Source of the DNA: Actinomycetales bacterium
GTDB lineage: Bacteria > Actinomycetota > Actinomycetes > Actinomycetales > Kineosporiaceae
Direction: 5' to 3'
DNA length: 33,539 bases
Assembly (NCBI GenBank): GCA_012719445.1
Contig: JAAYAH010000153.1
Coordinates: forward strand, 1-33,539
The notes under the pieces were generated by a model. The model was given only the letters and a program-made list of their open reading frames with translations. It was not told where the DNA came from and ran no database searches. Numbering within the stretch: the stretch's first letter is position 1; every line of letters starts with the position of its first letter. Positions 6,810-15,174 of the stretch are shown here, in pieces. A program made the position numbers and the translations under genes.

Positions 6810-8087
6810 ATGTTGGGAACACGGGCGGGTCGAACGGCTGCCCTGGCCTGGATCACGGCGACCGCCGTGCTGATGACCGGGTGCGGATCGTCGTCGGATG
6901 AGGAGGGCGACTCGGCTGGGCCGGTCACCCTCACCGTCGGGGTCTTCGGTGACTCGTTCACGCCCGAGCTGTATCGGGCGTACGAGGCGGCGCACCCCGG
7001 CGTCAAGATCAAGGAGGTGCGGGCCGACTACGGGACGCACCACAACAACCTCCAGGCGCACCTGACCAGTGGGGCGGGTGCCGCTGACGTGGAGCTGGTG
7101 GAGATCGGCCAGATCTCGGGCTACCTCGGCCAGTCGGACAAGTTCGTGAACTTCAAGGACACCGGGGTCGACGTCGCCCAGTGGACCGAGGCCAAGGTGG
7201 CCCAGGCGTCCACCTCGGACGGCTCACGCCTCATCGGCCTGCCGACCGACACCGGCGGATTGGCGATCTGCTACCGCACCGACCTGTTCGAGAAGGCCGG
7301 GCTGCCCACCAAGCCCGACGAGGTGTCGGCGCTCTTCCCGACCTGGGAGAAGTACGTGGAGGCCGGCCGGACCTTCCTCGCCGCCGCCCCGAAGGGCACG
7401 GTCTGGTTCGACGCCGCGGGCAACCTGTTCAACGGGATCCTCGGCAACGAGGCGCAGACGTACTACGACAGCTCCGGCAACGTCGTCGCCGGGCAGAACC
7501 CCGCGGTGAAGAAGGCGTGGGACCTGGCCGTCGAGGCCGTGAAGGCCGGGGAGTCGGCCAAGCTCAGCGCCTTCTCCGCGGAGTGGAACACCGGATTCCA
7601 GCGGGGCCAGTTCGCCACCGTCACCTGCCCGGCCTGGATGCTCGGCTACATCCGGACGAACGCTCCGAAGACCGAGGGCAAGTGGGACATCGCCACCGTG
7701 CCCGGTGGCTCCGGCAACTGGGGCGGCTCCTTCGCGACCGTGCCGACCCAGGGGAAGCACCAGAAGCAGGCCGTCGAGCTGGCGACCTGGCTCACCGCCT
7801 CGGAGCAGGCCATCACCATCTACAAGACCCTCGGGAACTTCCCCAGCGCGGTCCGTACCTGGACCTCTCCCGAGGTTGCTGACGCCAAGGACGCCTTCTT
7901 CAGTGACGCGCCTGTCGGCACGATCTTCCCCGCATCCCTGGAGAAGGCGCCGGTCCAGGTGTACGGGCCGCAGTGGGGGATCATCAACACCGCCTTCGGG
8001 AACGCCCTCACCACCGTGGAGAAGGGCACCGACCCGGAGAAGGCGTGGTCCAAGGCGCTGAAGGACGTCGCTGCGGCAGCGGGCTGA
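6810..8087 (+). CDS. Sugar ABC transporter substrate-binding lipoprotein (CUT1)
   Basis: This 425-residue extracytoplasmic solute-binding protein (SBP_bac_1/MalE type) has lipobox LMTGC with C25 as the lipidated residue. ATG 6810 is chosen over a GTG at 6798 because GGAGG at 6800-6804 is correctly spaced for it. The mature protein opens with VTLTVGVFGDSF and has the typical GLPTDTGGLAICYRTDLFEKAGLP stretch near residues 145-170. It heads an operon with two permeases (8355 and 9353). The neighbouring beta-1,3-glucanase and phosphorylase suggest beta-gluco-oligosaccharides as ligands. A strong hairpin follows the gene, which usually raises binding-protein expression over that of the permeases. 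Confidence 0.92.
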   Translation: MLGTRAGRTAALAWITATAVLMTGCGSSSDEEGDSAGPVTLTVGVFGDSFTPELYRAYEAAHPGVKIKEVRADYGTHHNNLQAHLTSGAGAADVELVEIGQISGYLGQSDKFVNFKDTGVDVAQWTEAKVAQASTSDGSRLIGLPTDTGGLAICYRTDLFEKAGLPTKPDEVSALFPTWEKYVEAGRTFLAAAPKGTVWFDAAGNLFNGILGNEAQTYYDSSGNVVAGQNPAVKKAWDLAVEAVKAGESAKLSAFSAEWNTGFQRGQFATVTCPAWMLGYIRTNAPKTEGKWDIATVPGGSGNWGGSFATVPTQGKHQKQAVELATWLTASEQAITIYKTLGNFPSAVRTWTSPEVADAKDAFFSDAPVGTIFPASLEKAPVQVYGPQWGIINTAFGNALTTVEKGTDPEKAWSKALKDVAAAAG

Positions 8088-8126
8088 CCCGTCGCCGTCC
8101 GGGCCGGACACCGGGCGACGGTCACT

Positions 8127-8169
8127 GGTCGGGCCGGGTGAGTTCCCAGCAGCTCACCCGGCCCGGACC
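8127..8169 (+). terminator. Strong intercistronic hairpin after the binding protein gene
   Basis: A 12-bp perfect stem (GGGCCGGGTGAG 8131-8142 with CTCACCCGGCCC 8153-8164) extends a few more pairs with a bulge and has a 10-base loop. It lies 40 bases after the stop of the substrate-binding protein. It probably acts as a partial terminator or as an mRNA-stabilising 3' structure within the operon. Confidence 0.65.
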
Positions 8170-8251
8170 GGCGCTCGGCCCCAGCCCGTTCCAGCCACCA
8201 GCCCGGCCCGGGTCCCTGCCCGACCCGTTTCCCCTGCCCGTCCTCTCCCTG

Positions 8252-8313
8252 CCCGCCCACTTCTGCCCACCCACTTCTGCCCACCCCTCGTCTGCCCACC
8301 CGCTTCTGCCCGT
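8252..8313. repeat. C-rich 14-15-bp tandem repeat with G-quadruplex potential on the minus strand
   Basis: Units of the form CCACTTCTGCCCAC lie at 8257-8270 and 8271-8284, with diverged copies at 8285-8299 and 8300-8313. On the minus strand this gives six G-runs of three or more between 8287 and 8252, with loops of 1 or 7 bases, a canonical G-quadruplex pattern. It sits in the 267-base spacer between the binding-protein and first permease genes. Confidence 0.7.
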
Positions 8314-8354
8314 CCGCGCGGCCCGCCTGCTCCGCGCCGTTCCCGGAGGTAGCC

Positions 8355-9335
8355 GTGACCCCCTCGGCGCCAGCCCCACCGAGCGTCCGTCCGGGCGGTG
8401 TGCCCGGCCGGAGGGCCCCGGCCCTCCGTGGCGGACGAGCACCTCGACAGGGGTCGGTCCTCACCCCGTACGCGCTGGTCTCCCCGTTCTTCCTCTGCTT
8501 CGCGGTGTTCAGCCTGTTCCCGCTGGCCTTCACCGGCTACGTCTCGCTGACCGGGTGGAACACCCGTCGTGAGGGGTCGGAGGCGACGTTCGTCGGGCTG
8601 GAGAACTACCGGCACCTGGTGGCCGATCCGGACGCGTGGAACGCGCTGCGCAACACGATCGGGATCGGCATGCTCTCCGCGGTCCCGCAACTGCTGCTCG
8701 CCCTGTGGATCGCCCACCTCCTCAACGGCAGGCTGCGCGGTCGGCTGTTCGTGCGGATGGGGGTGCTCGTCCCCTACATCACCTCGGTGGCCTCGGTCGC
8801 CATCATCTTCAACGGGCTCTTCGCCCGCGACTTCGGCCCGGTGAACTGGCTGCTGGGACTCGCCGGCTGTGACCCGGTGGACTGGCACAGCGGGCTGCTG
8901 CCCTCCTGGACCGCGGTCTCGGTGATGGTGATCTGGCGCTGGACCGGGTACAACGCCCTGATCTACCTGGCTGCCATGCAGGCGATCCCGCCGGAGCTCT
9001 ACGAGGCCGCCGCCATCGACGGCGCCGGGGGGTGGCGCCAGTTCCTGCACATCACCATCCCCAGCCTGCGGCCCACGATCATCTTCACCGTCATCGTCTC
9101 GACGATCGGGTCGATGCAGCTGTTCGGCGAGCCATACCTGTTCGACCTCACCCGCAACGCCAACGGGGGCGCGGCCAGGGAGTACCAGACCTTCGTCCTC
9201 TACATCTACCAGCAGTTCTGGTTCAACGGCCGGTACGGCTACGCCTCGGCGCTGGCCTGGGCACTCTTCCTGATCATCGTGGTCATCGTGCTCGTCAACC
9301 TGGTCCTCGCGCGCCGGGTGCGCGGCGAGGACTGA
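8355..9335 (+). CDS. Sugar ABC transporter permease 1 (CUT1, MalF/LacF-like)
   Basis: This 326-residue inner-membrane permease has a GTG start at 8355 with GGAGG at 8345-8349. A roughly 30-residue basic, Pro/Arg-rich N-terminus precedes the first membrane helix (YALVSPFFLCFAVFSLFPLA). Six helices are expected. The EAA loop that docks to the ATPase is seen as YEAAAIDGAGGWRQFLHITI near residues 215-236. The FGEPYLF segment is typical of MalF-type proteins. It pairs with the permease at 9353. No ATPase gene is in the cluster, so a shared MsiK-like ATPase elsewhere is expected. Confidence 0.92.
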   Translation: MTPSAPAPPSVRPGGVPGRRAPALRGGRAPRQGSVLTPYALVSPFFLCFAVFSLFPLAFTGYVSLTGWNTRREGSEATFVGLENYRHLVADPDAWNALRNTIGIGMLSAVPQLLLALWIAHLLNGRLRGRLFVRMGVLVPYITSVASVAIIFNGLFARDFGPVNWLLGLAGCDPVDWHSGLLPSWTAVSVMVIWRWTGYNALIYLAAMQAIPPELYEAAAIDGAGGWRQFLHITIPSLRPTIIFTVIVSTIGSMQLFGEPYLFDLTRNANGGAAREYQTFVLYIYQQFWFNGRYGYASALAWALFLIIVVIVLVNLVLARRVRGED

Positions 9336-9352
9336 TCGGAGGCGGATCACCC

Positions 9353-10342
9353 GTGTCCCGTCCACCCGCTCACGGGGAGCTCGACGTCCCCTTCGGCGTC
9401 GGTCCCCGCCCCGGCCGGTCCGGGACCGGCGCAGACCGGTCTCCCGAGGGACACGCGTCGCCCCGGGAGCCGTCCGCCCTCCGGCGGTTCTCCCGCTCCG
9501 GGCGCGGCCCGTCCCGGCGGGTGCGTGGCGGCCCGGGGCTCGCGACCCGGCTGCTGCTCGGCCTCGTGATCGTGATGTCGGCGTTCCCGCTGTACTGGTC
9601 CGTCGTGGTCGCCTCCCACGACCAGGCGGCGATCTCCCACTACCCGCCGGTGGTGCTCCCCGGTCCGCACCTGTGGGAGCACGTGCGCACCGCCTTCGAA
9701 CAGGCCAACTTCGCCAAGGCGCTGTGGAACTCGGCCGTGGTCTGCGGGGTGATCACGCTGGCGGTGTTGCTCACCTCGACCCTGGCCGGGTTCGCCTTCG
9801 CCCGGCTGCGTTTCCGCGGCCGGGACGCGATGCTCGGGTTCGTGGTGGCCACCATGCTGGTGCCGACCCAACTGGGGGTCATCCCGCTGTACATCATGGT
9901 GACCCGGTGGTTCGGCTGGGCCAACGACCTGAGGGCGGTCATCCTGCCCGCCGTGGTGAGCGCCTTCGGGGTCTTCTTCATGCGGCAGTACCTCGTCACG
10001 GCCCTGCCCATGGAGCTGCTGGAGGCCGCGCGCATCGACGGCGCGTCCACCCTGCGCATCTACCGCAGCGTCGTGCTCCCGGTCGCCCGTCCTGCGGCCG
10101 CCGTCCTCGGTCTGCTGACCTTCATCACCGCCTGGAACGACCTGTTCTGGCCGCTCATCGTCCTCAACTCGGAGAACCCCACCGTCCAGGTGGCCATCTC
10201 CAGCCTCGCCGCGGGGGTGACCGTCGACTACTCGCTCACCCTCACCGGGGCCGTCATCGGCACGGGACCGATGCTGATCGTGTTTCTGCTGCTCGGGCGC
10301 CAGATCATCGGCGGTATCATGCAGGGCGCGGTGAAGGCCTGA
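9353..10342 (+). CDS. Sugar ABC transporter permease 2 (CUT1, MalG/LacG-like)
   Basis: This 329-residue permease has its GTG start at 9353, 17 bases after the stop of permease 1, with GGAGG at 9338-9342. A long, charged N-terminal extension of about 65 residues precedes the first helix (LLLGLVIVMSAFPLYWSVVV). The extension is longer than usual for MalG homologues. If it proves untranslated, an internal start would be expected. The EAA loop is LLEAARIDGASTLRIYRSVV. The C-terminus ends in GRQIIGGIMQGAVKA, the family-typical GxxxGAVK ending. It completes the heterodimeric channel. Confidence 0.92.
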   Translation: MSRPPAHGELDVPFGVGPRPGRSGTGADRSPEGHASPREPSALRRFSRSGRGPSRRVRGGPGLATRLLLGLVIVMSAFPLYWSVVVASHDQAAISHYPPVVLPGPHLWEHVRTAFEQANFAKALWNSAVVCGVITLAVLLTSTLAGFAFARLRFRGRDAMLGFVVATMLVPTQLGVIPLYIMVTRWFGWANDLRAVILPAVVSAFGVFFMRQYLVTALPMELLEAARIDGASTLRIYRSVVLPVARPAAAVLGLLTFITAWNDLFWPLIVLNSENPTVQVAISSLAAGVTVDYSLTLTGAVIGTGPMLIVFLLLGRQIIGGIMQGAVKA

Positions 10343-10410
10343 ACGCGGCGGACCGCAGCGGTCGAGGTCTGCCGGACCGGGTGGAATGTGGTCCTGCAGT
10401 GCCGGGTGGG

Positions 10411-10426
10411 GCCCGCGACCGCGGGC
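10411..10426 (+). terminator. Small hairpin between permease 2 and lacI
   Basis: GCCCGC (10411-10416) pairs with GCGGGC (10421-10426) around GACC, 69 bases after the permease stop and 60 bases before the LacI start. It may reduce read-through into the regulator gene. Confidence 0.35.
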
Positions 10427-10476
10427 GTCCGGTTCGCACCTCGGCAGGCATCCGCTCCCAGCCGATGAGGAGGACT

Positions 10477-10484
10477 GAGCGCTC
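10477..10484. promoter_or_regulatory. LacI-type half operator at the lacI start (autoregulation)
   Basis: The GAGCGCTC palindrome lies between the Shine-Dalgarno GAGGAGG (10467-10473) and the LacI ATG at 10487. It shares the AGCGCT core of the other sites but is only 8 bp. Binding there would block transcription elongation or translation, fitting autorepression (inference). Confidence 0.45.
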
Positions 10485-10486
10485 CG

Positions 10487-11569
10487 ATGACGGCGCGGCG
10501 AGGTCGGCAGGGGGGCCAGGGGGCCTCCACGGACGAGAAGGCCCGGCGGACCGGTCGCCGGCTGCCCACCCTGGAGACCGTGGCAGCGGTCTCGGGCTTC
10601 TCCCGGGCGACCGTCTCCCGAGTGATCAACCAGTCGCCGACGGTGGCACCGGAGATCCGCGAGGCCGTCGAGGCGGTCATCGAGCAGCTCGGCTACGTGC
10701 CGAACCGGGCCGCCCGCTCCCTGGTGACCCGGCGCACCGGGTCGATCGCCCTTGTCGTGCGCGAGCCGGTGGAGTTCGGGGTCACCGACTCGTACCTGTC
10801 CGGTGTCATCGTCGCCGCGAGCCAGTCCCTCGCCGGGACCGGGGTGCAGCTCGCGGTGATGATGGCGGCCAACGACACGGACCACGCCAAGCTCGGCAGC
10901 TACGTGCGTAGCGGGCACGTGGACGGCGTCCTGCTGTTCTCGGTGCACGACGACGACCCGTTGCCCAGCCAGCTCGTCCGCGCCGGGGTGCCCGTCGTCC
11001 TCGGTGGCCGTCCTGCCGTGCCGCTGGCCGGCGGCAGCTACGTCGACACCGACAACCGCGGCGGTGCCGAGGCTGCGGCCGGGCACCTGCTCGGCCTCGG
11101 CCGCCGTCACCTCGCGATGATCTCCGGGCCGCCGGACATGACGGCGGCCGTCGACCGGCTGGACGGGTTCCGGAACGCCCTGCGCCGGGCGGGCCAGGCT
11201 CCTCCCACCGTCGCCTACGGCGACTTCACCCGCGCCGGGGGGGGGACCGCCATGCGGGAGATCCTCGACCGGCTCCCCGAGGTCGACGCCGTCTTCGCCG
11301 CCAACGACCTGATGGCCCTGGACGCCCTGCGTGCCCTGCGCGAGGCCGGCCGCCGGGTCCCGGACGACGTGGCCGTGGTCGGGTTCGACGACATCGACCT
11401 CGGCCGGTTCGCGGAGCCGCAGCTGACCACGGTGCACCAGCCGATCGCCGAGCAGGCCACGCTGATGGTGCGGATGGTCCTCGAACAGATCGAGGGCCAG
11501 CCGCCGCGGGAGCCCACCGTCCTCCCGGTCCACCTCGTGGTCCGCGGCTCGACCACCTCGACCGGGTAG
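10487..11569 (+). CDS. LacI-family transcriptional regulator of the glucan locus
   Basis: This 360-residue repressor has an N-terminal LacI helix-turn-helix at about residues 26-75 (TLETVAAVSGFSRATVSRVI, with hinge GYVPNRAARSL). A periplasmic-binding-like sugar domain follows, with typical FAANDLMALDALRALREAG and DVAVVGFDDIDL motifs. A basic, Gly-rich extension of about 25 residues precedes the DNA-binding domain. The gene follows the importer and converges on the phosphorylase gene. Palindromes with AGCGCT cores upstream of the importer, the glucanase and lacI itself are the probable targets. The inducer is likely a beta-glucan-derived oligosaccharide (inference). Confidence 0.92.
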   Translation: MTARRGRQGGQGASTDEKARRTGRRLPTLETVAAVSGFSRATVSRVINQSPTVAPEIREAVEAVIEQLGYVPNRAARSLVTRRTGSIALVVREPVEFGVTDSYLSGVIVAASQSLAGTGVQLAVMMAANDTDHAKLGSYVRSGHVDGVLLFSVHDDDPLPSQLVRAGVPVVLGGRPAVPLAGGSYVDTDNRGGAEAAAGHLLGLGRRHLAMISGPPDMTAAVDRLDGFRNALRRAGQAPPTVAYGDFTRAGGGTAMREILDRLPEVDAVFAANDLMALDALRALREAGRRVPDDVAVVGFDDIDLGRFAEPQLTTVHQPIAEQATLMVRMVLEQIEGQPPREPTVLPVHLVVRGSTTSTG

Positions 11570-11587
11570 ACCCCCTCGACCGCACCG

Positions 11588-11612
11588 GGACGGCGACCGC
11601 GCGGAACCGTCC
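11588..11612. terminator. Hairpin between convergent lacI and phosphorylase genes
   Basis: GGACGG (11588-11593) pairs with CCGTCC (11607-11612) around a 13-base loop, in the 81-base gap between convergent genes. It is a weak bidirectional terminator candidate without a T-tract. Confidence 0.35.
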
Positions 11613-11650
11613 GCAGCCCCCTGTCCTCGTGGCGGTCACCCGCAGGGACG

Positions 11651-14600
11651 TCAGCTCCCCGGTCCTCTTCCCGCCGCGTCGTGGCCATGACCGGGCACCA
11701 GCACCTCGATCAGCCGGACGCGTCCGTCGCGGCGGAAGACGGCGGCGCTCAGGTCCGGGTCGAGCACCCCGCCGGGGAACGCGAGCCGGCTGCCGTCGCC
11801 CTGGTGCACCGTCACCAGGGGGCCGTCCCCGGTCGGCACCGTCGCCCCGGGACCGCCGCCGTTCCGGTAGAGCACGGGGACCTGGCAGAACGTGAAGGCC
11901 AGCGCGTCGGCCGGGACGGGCAGGCTGCACCGGTGCCCGGCGACGTCGGGGTAGTCCAGCCGGGTCGGTGCGGCGGCCCACTCGTCCTCGGCCAGCAGCG
12001 GCGGCACGAAGACGATCCGGCCGTCGCGGACCAGCAGCCCGAGCTCGCCGAACCTGGCCAGGATCGACTCCTTGACCTGGCCGGTCATCCCCGGCTGCCG
12101 CGCCCCGCCGCCGGCGGGGGTGTGCGAGTGCGGGTCGGTGGGGAACGCCCCGAACTCGGCGCAGGACCTGGTGAAGCCCAACCCGGCACGGACGTCGCGG
12201 TACCGCTGCGCGAGGCCGGTGGCGACGTGCTCCGGCGCCCCCTCGTCGACCGCCCGCTGGTAGGTCTCCAGGACGGTGAGCTGCAGCTTGGCCACCATGT
12301 GCCAGTAGACGCTGCCGAGGCCCTCGTAGCCGAAGAAGGACCCGGACCGACCGGTGAACTCCCGGTGCCGGAACACCTGCTCGTAGATCTCCAGGAGCGT
12401 CTCGCCGTCCCGCCGGACGGCCCGGGCGAGGGCGGGGTCGGCGCCGAGCCGGGTCAGCGCCAGCCGGACCTCGCCGGCGTTGGCCATCCCGCCGGCGAAG
12501 TGGTGGTCCCCGGTGACGTCGCGCACGACGACGCTGCGGTCACCGCGCTCGACCAGCAGCCCGATCAGCGGGCACCGGGCGACGGTCTCCGGCGGCAGGA
12601 CGTTCCGCTCGACGAAGCCGGGCAGCGACCGGTCGGGGTAGAGCTGGTAGGTGCCGCGGTCCGGCCGGTAGAGGCTGCTCGCGCGCAGTGCCCGCAGCAC
12701 CTCCAGTGACTCCTCGGTGCTCAGCAGGCCGCTGGCCAGGACGGCGACCTGGCCCTCCAGCATCAGCGGCAGGTGGCGGACCGAGGCGCTCTCGGGCTTG
12801 AGGTCGAGCAGGTTGTAGGAGTGGAACAGGCCGTCCGGGCGACGGTTGGCCCGCAACGCGTCCTCCACCACCGCCAGGGCCGTGTCGAGCAGGGCGGTGA
12901 CCCGGGCCGCGGGGACTGTGGCGGACCGGCCGCCCGGCCCGGCGTAGACCCGGTCCCGGAAGTCGCTGCCGAGCCCGCCGAGGCGGTCCATGACCCGGCG
13001 GCGGTCGTCGTCGTCGCGGACGTCGCCGAGCGAGGACAGGACGTCGAGCACGCCGTCCAGCAGGTCCGCGACCTCCTCGCCGAGCGTGATCCCCTCGGCG
13101 GGGACGGCCAGCAGGTCGGGCAGGGCCACCAGGTAGCTGCGCAGCTGGGCCAGGGTGACCACCGAGACCCCCTGCCCGACCAGCGCGTTGTTCGCGTCGT
13201 TCCACTCCGGGCGCTGGGTGTTCATCCAGATCCCGGCGCCGGGGACCAGGTTCACCAACTTGGCCAGCAGCAGGGTCAGCAGCTTCTCCACCCCGGTCAC
13301 CCGGATCAGCTCGCCGTCGGCGTCGGAAAGCAGCCTGCCGTCGGCGCCCTCGCGCATCACCCGCCGGTCGGACGCCTCCGCCCGTGCCGCGTCGTAGTCG
13401 ATGGTCGACCGGGGGTCGGCGACGATCTGCTCGTGGCTCCGGATCCGGTACGGGACGTCGGCGTGGGTGAACACCCGGCGGTGCAGCAGACCGGTCACCC
13501 GGCCTGGGTGGAAGCGCTGCGCCAGCCGCAGCAGGGCGAGCAGGTAGACGATCTGGTGGTCGCTCCAGTACCCGATGTTCGACCACGGTTCGTCCGGTGC
13601 CGGGCGTTCCCACGCGATCCCGCTCCGGGAGATCCGGTACGGGTTGTAGCCGTCGACCGTCGTCGCCGACAGGAACGTGGCGACCATGGACTCCAGGTAC
13701 TCGGGGAAGGACCAGCCGAGGGCCTCCCAGTTCTGGAAGACGTCCCGCCAGTTGCCCTGGAAATCCGGCTGCGGCACCCCGCCGTCCCGGTACGGCGCGA
13801 TCTCGAAGGTGTTCCACGGCCTGCTGGGGTCGCCGTGCCGGCGTCCCCAGGACAGCGGGAGGTACTCGGTGAGCAGCCGGTGCAGGTCCGGGTCCTCGAC
13901 CAGGGCCGCCCGCCGGTACAGCTCGACGGCGTGCAGTCTCGGGGGCAGGTCGGCCAGCCGGCGCGCGCAGCGGCGGGCGGTCCGGGGGCTGCGTTGCTCG
14001 ACGAAGGCCCGCATGTCCGCCCCGCGCACCGTGTAGCCCTCCGCGAACGTCCCGCCTCGCATGGCGTTGAACAGCACGTTCGCGAGGTGGTGGGCCGCGG
14101 TGGCCTCGTGGCCGCAGGCCTGGGCGCCGTCCGCCCTGCCGACCAGGTCGACCAGCGCGTCCCGCCCGGCCGTCAGGTCGGCGGTCAGGTCGCGCGCCAC
14201 CTCGTCCGGGGCCCGCAGCCGTTCCCTCAGGTCGACCACCGCGGCGGCGTCCAGCCCGGTGTCGGCGACGATCCGCCAGCTGCGTTCCTCCGCGCCGTCG
14301 AGCACCAGCTCCCGGCCCACCAGGTAGGCGCCCCGGCGACCACGGGTCTCCCGCTGCCCGTGCAGCTCGCCCGTCGTCCGGTGACCGTCCACCGCGTCGG
14401 CGGAGAGCAGCACCTGGGCACCCGGCGCGTCCAGCCGCCAGCACACGGTGGCGAGCAGCGCCTCCCGGGGCTCGGCGCGGTCGGTGAGCTCCGAGCCCAT
14501 CCAGTACGTCGCCAGCCCGGTGCCCGGGTCCAGCCTCGCGCGCTTGTAGGCGTCGATCAGCACGCTGTACTCCTGCTGCGCCCGGACCCCGACCCCCGCG

Positions 14601-15127
14601 GGCAGCAGGTTCAGCAGCCCGTCGAGGACGGAGAGCTCGTGCCGACCGCCGTCGAGAGCCGCCAACCGGGACTCCCGGACGACGCCGAACGTGCCGCTGG
14701 TCCGCCAGACCTCCCGGAACCGCAGCCCGAGGTCCTCCCGGACCTCCTCCAGGATCACCGTGCTGCTCAGGGCGTCCTTGTAGGCGGCCCGGGAGACTCG
14801 CGGATCGGTGCGTCCGGCGGGGGAGAGCGGCTCCCACCGGACCCGGCGGCCGTCCGACCGCCGGGTCCGGACCACGGTGACGCCTCCGGTGACGCCGGCG
14901 GTGTCCGCGAGCTTGTCCTCGGTGACGTAGGGGAACAGGGCCTGGTCCGGCCGGCCGCGCCCCGCGGTCAGTCCCCCGGAGCTGGAGAGGAACAGCCACA
15001 TGTCGTGCACCCCCACCACCGGGACGAGGAACGGCGGCAGGCGGTGGTAGCCGCTGATCCGGTGGTACCGGACGCCGTCGATCCCGACGTGGTCGTCGTG
15101 GACGCCGGGGGGTGGGGCGACATGCAT
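11651..15127 (-). CDS. Large glycoside phosphorylase, beta-1,3-glucan phosphorylase-like (GH94/GH149/GH161 relative)
   Basis: The 1158-residue protein has no signal peptide, so it should be cytoplasmic. The centre carries the GH94-type (alpha/alpha)6 signature. It has GNWRDVFQNWEALGWSFP (about 458-475), GYWSDHQIVYLLAL (519-532) and RPEWNDANNALVG (639-651), where D644 is the expected general acid. The length of about 1150 is far above cellobiose phosphorylases (about 800) and fits GH149/GH161 beta-1,3-oligoglucan phosphorylases. These release glucose-1-phosphate from laminarioligosaccharides with inversion. The gene begins 47 bases after the GH16 glucanase, in one operon, near a CUT1 importer. 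The choice between GH149 and GH161 is inference. The ATG at 15127 has only a weak Shine-Dalgarno (GAGAGG). Confidence 0.75.
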   Translation of the reverse strand: MHVAPPPGVHDDHVGIDGVRYHRISGYHRLPPFLVPVVGVHDMWLFLSSSGGLTAGRGRPDQALFPYVTEDKLADTAGVTGGVTVVRTRRSDGRRVRWEPLSPAGRTDPRVSRAAYKDALSSTVILEEVREDLGLRFREVWRTSGTFGVVRESRLAALDGGRHELSVLDGLLNLLPAGVGVRAQQEYSVLIDAYKRARLDPGTGLATYWMGSELTDRAEPREALLATVCWRLDAPGAQVLLSADAVDGHRTTGELHGQRETRGRRGAYLVGRELVLDGAEERSWRIVADTGLDAAAVVDLRERLRAPDEVARDLTADLTAGRDALVDLVGRADGAQACGHEATAAHHLANVLFNAMRGGTFAEGYTVRGADMRAFVEQRSPRTARRCARRLADLPPRLHAVELYRRAALVEDPDLHRLLTEYLPLSWGRRHGDPSRPWNTFEIAPYRDGGVPQPDFQGNWRDVFQNWEALGWSFPEYLESMVATFLSATTVDGYNPYRISRSGIAWERPAPDEPWSNIGYWSDHQIVYLLALLRLAQRFHPGRVTGLLHRRVFTHADVPYRIRSHEQIVADPRSTIDYDAARAEASDRRVMREGADGRLLSDADGELIRVTGVEKLLTLLLAKLVNLVPGAGIWMNTQRPEWNDANNALVGQGVSVVTLAQLRSYLVALPDLLAVPAEGITLGEEVADLLDGVLDVLSSLGDVRDDDDRRRVMDRLGGLGSDFRDRVYAGPGGRSATVPAARVTALLDTALAVVEDALRANRRPDGLFHSYNLLDLKPESASVRHLPLMLEGQVAVLASGLLSTEESLEVLRALRASSLYRPDRGTYQLYPDRSLPGFVERNVLPPETVARCPLIGLLVERGDRSVVVRDVTGDHHFAGGMANAGEVRLALTRLGADPALARAVRRDGETLLEIYEQVFRHREFTGRSGSFFGYEGLGSVYWHMVAKLQLTVLETYQRAVDEGAPEHVATGLAQRYRDVRAGLGFTRSCAEFGAFPTDPHSHTPAGGGARQPGMTGQVKESILARFGELGLLVRDGRIVFVPPLLAEDEWAAAPTRLDYPDVAGHRCSLPVPADALAFTFCQVPVLYRNGGGPGATVPTGDGPLVTVHQGDGSRLAFPGGVLDPDLSAAVFRRDGRVRLIEVLVPGHGHDAAGRGPGS

Positions 15128-15174
15128 GGAGGAGCCTCTCGGGACGCCGGGGGAGGTCAGGCCGGACAGCGCGG

